Positions 59,188-64,000 of a stretch of DNA of 64,000 nucleotides are shown here, in pieces. The stretch is from Siphlonurus alternatus (Eukaryota > Arthropoda > Insecta > Ephemeroptera > Siphlonuridae). The notes beneath the pieces were generated by a model, which saw only the letters and a list, made by a program, of their open reading frames with translations, searched no databases and had not been told where the DNA came from. How positions within the stretch are numbered: the first letter of the stretch is position 1; every line of letters begins with the position of its first letter. A program made the position numbers and the translations under genes. The stretch spans positions 35,908,203 through 35,972,202 of the forward strand of contig OX463779.1 of assembly GCA_949825025.1 (NCBI GenBank), written 5' to 3'.

Positions 59188-59648
59188 TTAAGGTATAGAG
59201 ATTATACGGATCAGCTTGCCCAATGCTAAAAAAATTCCATTAAAAAATTATGAAAATTTTTTTAAATGTTCTCCTAAACATTCCCCTATCATGCAGCAGG
59301 TAAAAAATCGTCACAGGTGCATAACAAAAACGAGCTAGTTTTTTTCGAGTAATTAATTTTTAAAGTTCTCTAATTTAACATGGAGAAATGGAACTTCCAT
59401 GTTAAATTAGTCAACTTTAAAAATTAATAACTCAAAAACTAGCTCGCGTTTTTGTACAAAGTTCCTCTAGAGGAACTTTGGTTTTTGTACCTTATATTTT
59501 ACCTATGATAGGGGATGTAGAGAGAGGCCAGAGCATAATATACAGTATATGATACAACTAGAGGAGAACATTTTAATTTTTTTCATAATTTTTATGAATG
59601 GGGTTTTTTTAGCATTGGGCCAGCTGATCCGTGTTATCTCTACCTTAA
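59188..59648. mobile_element. Foldback element, TTAA target, GGTAGAGATAACACGG termini
   Basis: Flanked by TTAA (59188-59191 and 59645-59648). The right terminus reads GGTAGAGATAACACGG on the minus strand; the left has three changes. An inner palindromic pair with AAAACTAGCTCG lies around 59330-59450. Same family as 7465-7859. Confidence 0.75.
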
Positions 59649-59749
59649 TTAAGCACCATTCAAAAGTCGGAAAAGGTCTCTTAATCTACATCACTCGAAT
59701 CTGCATTCAAGTAGAAATTTTGAACTTCAGCCTCGCATTCGTTGCATTT

Positions 59750-61730
59750 GGGCAGAGCGAACCAGGGTTATTCTCCTATTGTTATCTTATTCTCCTATTG
59801 TTATCGGGTATACGCGCATCAGAAAAAGTGGACATTTTCATTGTTGGGGATACGTGACTCATAATGTTAAAATCGATTTTTTCGATACTTTTTCTGGAGC
59901 TCCAGAGGATTTACATTCTTAACCAAATGCACCTGGGGGTTTTAAAAGGTGAAAAGAACGATTTTTGAGACGATGGAGTCATTCACTCAGTGAAATCATT
60001 GATTTTGAAGCATAAAAAGTTGGACGCTTCTGATTGGCTGATCAGAGTTTGTTGATTTTTCAGTTGCACATTCCTATTGTTGAAATTTTGCGCTTGGTCC
60101 CTGTATAAATAATTAATATTTTTGAAATAAATAAATATAACAAATTATAACACTATTTTCTACCATTTATGATTTTTTAAATAATTTTTATGGTGTAAAA
60201 AGCATGATACAACTATAATAGATAGGTCCATCAGCCCTACGAATTTGGACTGATCTGCGCATTTTGGCCAAAAACACCCAAGGTGACGTCACGTAGTGAG
60301 CTCAAAACAGCTGTTTTGCTGAACGAGGGGCCCCTACCGGAGCAGAATTTTTGATCAACATTAGCGAGAACGTTGCTTTTTATCTCATCTCAAATTTGAT
60401 ATTTATTTGCAATACTACAAGCCAAACCGGTTGCAGTAACGTATTAAAAGAATTTTTGAACACTGCAATTCGCAAGCAATCTGGGGTAGAAGTTCGTATC
60501 TTTGTTCATAAAGCATACAAAGTTGCTATTGGCTGTGCGCAGATTAGTCACCTAGCGTTTGCGCAGCTTTATTTGGATTCAAGCTTTTTTATCATGCACA
60601 CTTTGCAGAGCCATGCGCAGTAGACTACTAACATTTAAAACTCGTTTCTGCGCAGCTTTTCTAAGCCGTGGCTATTAATTTACGGAAAACTCTATAATAG
60701 AGCAGAAAAAATTAAACGTATGCACCGTGCGCATGGGACGGCCCTGTGTAAAAAGTCTTTTTTTTAATTAAAATACAGTCTTTCAAACGTTAGAATACCC
60801 CATTGAGCTCTATACAAGGCTAGAGGGCTAATCAGCTGTTTTAGGCGCGCACGGCGTCTGGGAGGAAAGTGGGTGGTGGTCGGTGCTATCGAATGCCTGG
60901 TTGACCAACCTAAGAAAGTTTCCTTATAAAATAAATATTAAAAGTTACACTGCAGTTGGCAATTCTGAGGAGAATACGTTGGAATGTGTGACGAAAGCGC
61001 AATCTCCCACCCACTTCCTCCCGCCGGACCGTGCGCACAGTTTAACATTGAGAAGTATAGGGCATTATCCCTCTAGCCTTGTATAGAGCTCAATGGAATA
61101 CCCCTGTCAATCATCTTCGGCGTAGTGATTTGTATTCTTCCGACCCATGTTGCCAACAAAATACAACAAAATAGTTCTTTCACTAGAAAAATAAAGTAGC
61201 TGAAAATAAATCAAAGACACTCGATACCTGTTGCATAATAATTGCTAAATTATTGAAACTTCTTTGCAATATTATCTGTCTCGACTTATGTGAAAATTTT
61301 CGTAAAATATGAACATATATTTCTGTCCACTAGCTCTATTGAAATTTTTTTTGAGTTGGCTGCCATTTTTTACAGCTGTTGCAGTTGATTGACAGGTCAT
61401 CCATGAACTATTTTCCATGGGTATTCTAACGTTTGAAAGACTGTATGGGCAAGCAAAGTGTTTTTTTATTGCAGCTCTCTGATTGGTTGAAAAGTGGACA
61501 TTCTTTAACCAATGATATCGCTCGAAAATTTTCAACAATTAAAATTTCAGCCAATTAGAAAAAAATCAACAACTTTATTTTGGCCAATCAGAGCAATTCC
61601 AAATGACCACTTTTAAGCCAATCAGAATTCAGTATTTAGCGCCATAAGCCAGACAGTGGCGCGTATACCCTCTATTATAGGAGAATAGCCCTGGAGCGAA
61701 CTTGAGTAGAGTACGCTCTGATTTGGGCAT
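59750..61730. mobile_element. Composite ~2-kb inverted-repeat region
   Basis: The outer pair is CCAGGGTTATTCTCCTAT at about 59761 and ATAGGAGAATAGCCCTGG ending near 61693, followed inward by matching GGGTATACGCGC and GCGCGTATACCC. Another pair, CTTTCAAACGTTAGAATACCC and its complement, lies near 60781 and 61425. Several ATTGGCT/CCAATCAG words recur in both arms. Arms are imperfect, with nested insertions. The open frames inside are not supported. Confidence 0.55.
60793..61103. mobile_element. Nested element with 8-bp target duplication
   Basis: Element 60801-61095 has exact 20-bp inverted termini CATTGAGCTCTATACAAGGC and is flanked by exact 8-bp repeats GAATACCC (60793-60800 and 61096-61103). 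An 8-bp duplication is typical of hAT and P superfamilies. About 295 bp, non-autonomous. It interrupts the left arm of the surrounding inverted repeat. Confidence 0.75.
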
Positions 61731-61744
61731 TTGTTCGATATTCA

Positions 61745-61766
61745 TGACGTCATGAATCATATGTTT
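61745..61766 (+). promoter_or_regulatory. CRE-containing 22-mer upstream of MRPL38
   Basis: A TGACGTCA palindrome (61745-61752) at the head of a 22-base stretch that also occurs, unchanged, at 3798-3819. It lies about 155 bases before the MRPL38 start codon, a plausible promoter position. Confidence 0.4.
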
Positions 61767-61920
61767 ACTAGTTTCACTTTTAAAAATATTAAAAATTATC
61801 AATCTTCGTATGCTTAGTTCAGGTTTAGTTGCAGTTTCTTCTTATTATTTATGAAAAATTCATGCACAGCCAGCATATGGATAACTTCTGAACTGTGCAT
61901 TTAGAATTCAGTTGGACAAT

Positions 61921-63640
61921 ATGGCATTTTGTGCTTCGAAAGCCGTAGTTTTGAAGAGGGCACCCGGCTTGTGCCTGTCCCTCGTGCGTTTTGGTCATCA
62001 CCTTCGAGGCAAGCCGCCTGGAGTGGCCCGATCTCTGAAGCAGAGGCTTGCAGGTAAATATTATTTAATTAGTATGCCTGCATTTTATGACCTTACTCAC
62101 AGTTATTTAATAAACAGGATGCATACTGTGCATGGCATATCATTCATACATACTGTACTGCATAAAAAATTGTACTGTATTGTTTTATCATACACTCGAC
62201 AACACTCCTCGCCTCTGAAAAGTTCCCTTCTGCAGCCTTCGTATTCACCATGGCCCATAACTCCCATAAGTAACACACACGGCATGGTGATTAACAAGGC
62301 TGCAGAAGGGAACGTTTCAGAGGCGAGGAGTGTACAGAGCATAATATATAATTTATTAAAGAAATGCAGCTTGCAATTTACATTATGTGTATATATATAT
62401 ATATATAATTATATTTTTTTGTACAGTGCAGGACGTATTCTATTATGTTATAAAACCAATTCCCCCTCCCCTCTTTTTATTTTCAGAAGAAAACAAGATT
62501 GATGAGAGCCTGCATTTTAAAGTAGACATTGGCCTACCTCAACTGAAGCGTTCTAGAGCAAAGGATCTTGCTGTGAGAGTTGCTCACTTGAAAACCACGC
62601 TGTTTGACCCAACGCTAGAGAAGCTTGCTCGTACCGGCCAGTGTAAGTTTACCAAAGTGTTTGCTAGCTTTTGGTGGCTCATTATTAAGAGATTTGTCTC
62701 CAGAACTAGCAGTTAGTGCTAAAAATTGCACAGATCCCATCTTGCGTAAAAATTTTCTAAAATATTGTTTGCTTCCCTTATGAGCCGCCAGGTATTCTGT
62801 ATTATATATATATATATCTAGAACGTTGACTATTTTTTTAACCTCTATTTTTTTTTGCTTCAGTACGTGTGCCACTAGACAAAATCAAGGAAGAATGGTG
62901 GCAAACCACTGGGCCGTATCAAGTGCGTCAGGTTGCCCAACACTATGGCGTCTTTGAGCATTTATTTGGAGATGCCTTCTTTACGCCACGAGTGTCTCTT
63001 GACATTTCCTACCCTCTGGAGGGTGGTAAAATGGCTCCAGTTTGTTATGGCAATGTTCTGAAACCCAATGAGGTGAGTGAACACCTTTCTTTAATGCTAC
63101 AATAAAATTAATTGCTTTAATTTATTTTTTAAACAAACCTCGATTGATCATTGTAAAGAGTCTTAAAACTTTTATTTTGTCTTCTTTTTTATCATTTTCT
63201 TTATAATGTAGAGTGTAGACCTTATTTTTGCATTGTGTACAGTTATACCCATTTAAGCTATGTAGTTTGGATTTTTCTGTTTTATTTGTCTTGTATTAAA
63301 CAAAGATACTGTAAATAATACACTCCGCGGCTTGAAAATTCCCTCACCAATCTAATGGGGATAGTATCATTGTTCAAACAATGCATTAACACTACTGCTT
63401 AAAGGAATTTTTCCAGGGCCAAGACTGTACAACTACCTTAGTCAAATGTACTGTCATGTTTATTTTATATTCTCATGGCTTGCTTATTTTTATGGTATTT
63501 TGTTACTTGTGTTTTCCCCAGGCTAAATCACAGCCCTCGGTAAGTTTTACCAGTGCATCAGACTCCCTGTGGACCCTGGCCCTGACCAATCCTGATGGCC
63601 ATCTTACTCAGAGTGGTGCAGAATATGTACACTGGCTGGT
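61921..63640 (+). CDS. MRPL38: Mitochondrial ribosomal protein L38, 5' part
   Basis: Four exons visible: 61921-62053, 62487-62642, 62864-63072, 63522-63640. All phases fit, and the last ends in phase 2 at a GTGAGT donor with the gene running past the window. MRPL38 (mL38) is a large-subunit protein of the mitochondrial ribosome with a PEBP-like domain. The first 44 residues are basic and hydrophobic, as expected for a mitochondrial presequence (SLVRFGHHLRGK). Then come EEWWQTTGPYQVRQVAQHYG, FTPRVSLDISYP, and the PEBP core SLWTLALTNPDGHL and GAEYVHWLV. About 205 residues are present of an expected 380 or so. Intron 1 holds a small foldback element. The start ATG is at 61921; upstream in-frame sequence has no ATG. 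Confidence 0.9.
62202..62333. mobile_element. Miniature foldback element in MRPL38 intron 1
   Basis: A 132-bp inverted repeat with ends ACACTCCTCGCCTCTGAAA and its near complement, and mirrored AGTTCCCTTCTGCAGCCTT blocks. The 196-residue open frame that spans it crosses the exon 1 donor and is not the real protein. Confidence 0.75.
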
Positions 63641-64000
63641 GTGAGTACTTTCCCACCGTATGTTCAGAATTGTTCTCCAACATCTATTTCTGTCTTTCTT
63701 TCTCTCATATAATAGTTTCTTTTTTTAAAAGACAGATAAATTTACTCATATATTGTTTTATTGAATTGAAATATTGTAATATGAATTATTGTTGATGGAT
63801 ATCAATTTACATAGAGCCTCTATCATATACAGTGTAATGCTGGCTTTGTTTACAACTTTTCATTACAATTTAATTTATCCCCTCTTGACACGGTTACATC
63901 AATAAATTTGCCTACAGCCAATTTAAAACAAATCAAATTTTAAATCAACTGTTTTATTTCACAAGAGAAACCAAAAACAACTACTAGTTTCATTTGATCA

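Noticed and set aside
61912..62502. 196-residue open frame across MRPL38 intron 1
   Set aside because: Only its first 44 codons from the ATG at 61921 match MRPL38. It then reads through a good donor and a foldback element, while the spliced model matches the family.

Overview
The window is animal nuclear DNA. It is AT-rich, its genes have introns with GT-AG borders, and several of them are clearly metazoan (amnionless, APC10, RIDA, MRPL38, an RNF14-like RWD protein). Two NRF-1-type promoter palindromes and a 5S-rRNA-derived SINE agree with this. I cannot name the species. A compact AT-rich invertebrate such as a sponge or cnidarian is the most likely kind of source, but that is inference.

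Layout. 0-4 kb: one hAT-type element end and one TTAA foldback element. 4.2-5.5 kb: a divergent gene pair, the first coding exon of an RNF14-like protein (minus) and a predicted three-exon 78-residue protein (plus). 5.9-17.6 kb: a complete eight-exon amnionless gene (504 residues); two of its introns are filled almost entirely by large inverted-repeat elements. 17.7-22.5 kb: nested foldback elements, TA microsatellites and a 5S-derived SINE. 22.9-27.8 kb: a tail-to-tail pair, ANAPC10 (plus, two exons, 185 residues) and RIDA (minus, five exons, 138 residues). 28.1-50.1 kb: a giant (~22 kb) inverted-repeat structure. Its arms are tandem ~160-bp repeats, and its right arm is split by a full-length LINE with two long open frames. 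50.1-59.7 kb: mostly non-coding DNA with one tentative minus-strand gene, a tRNA-derived pseudogene and a predicted two-membrane-segment protein gene. 59.7-61.7 kb: nested foldback elements. 61.9 kb to the end: the 5' part of MRPL38.

The most striking object is the LINE at about 40.1-46.1 kb. Its ORF1 carries a macro domain of the TARG1/OARD1 (ADP-ribosyl hydrolase) type. The residues matching the TARG1 catalytic Lys and Asp are both kept, 41 positions apart as in the human enzyme. I know of no LINE ORF1 class with this domain. Its ORF2 (AP endonuclease plus reverse transcriptase) has no in-frame ATG ahead of its first endonuclease motif. It begins in the +1 frame right at an A10 run at the end of ORF1, which suggests recoding or slippage.

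The second theme is foldback DNA. At least fifteen inverted-repeat elements, from 0.13 to 22 kb and several nested in each other, account for a large part of the window. They carry many of its unusually frequent TGACGTCA sites. The host genes do not form a pathway; they are housekeeping genes (cell-cycle ubiquitin ligase, imine deaminase, mitochondrial ribosome) plus one endocytic receptor subunit.
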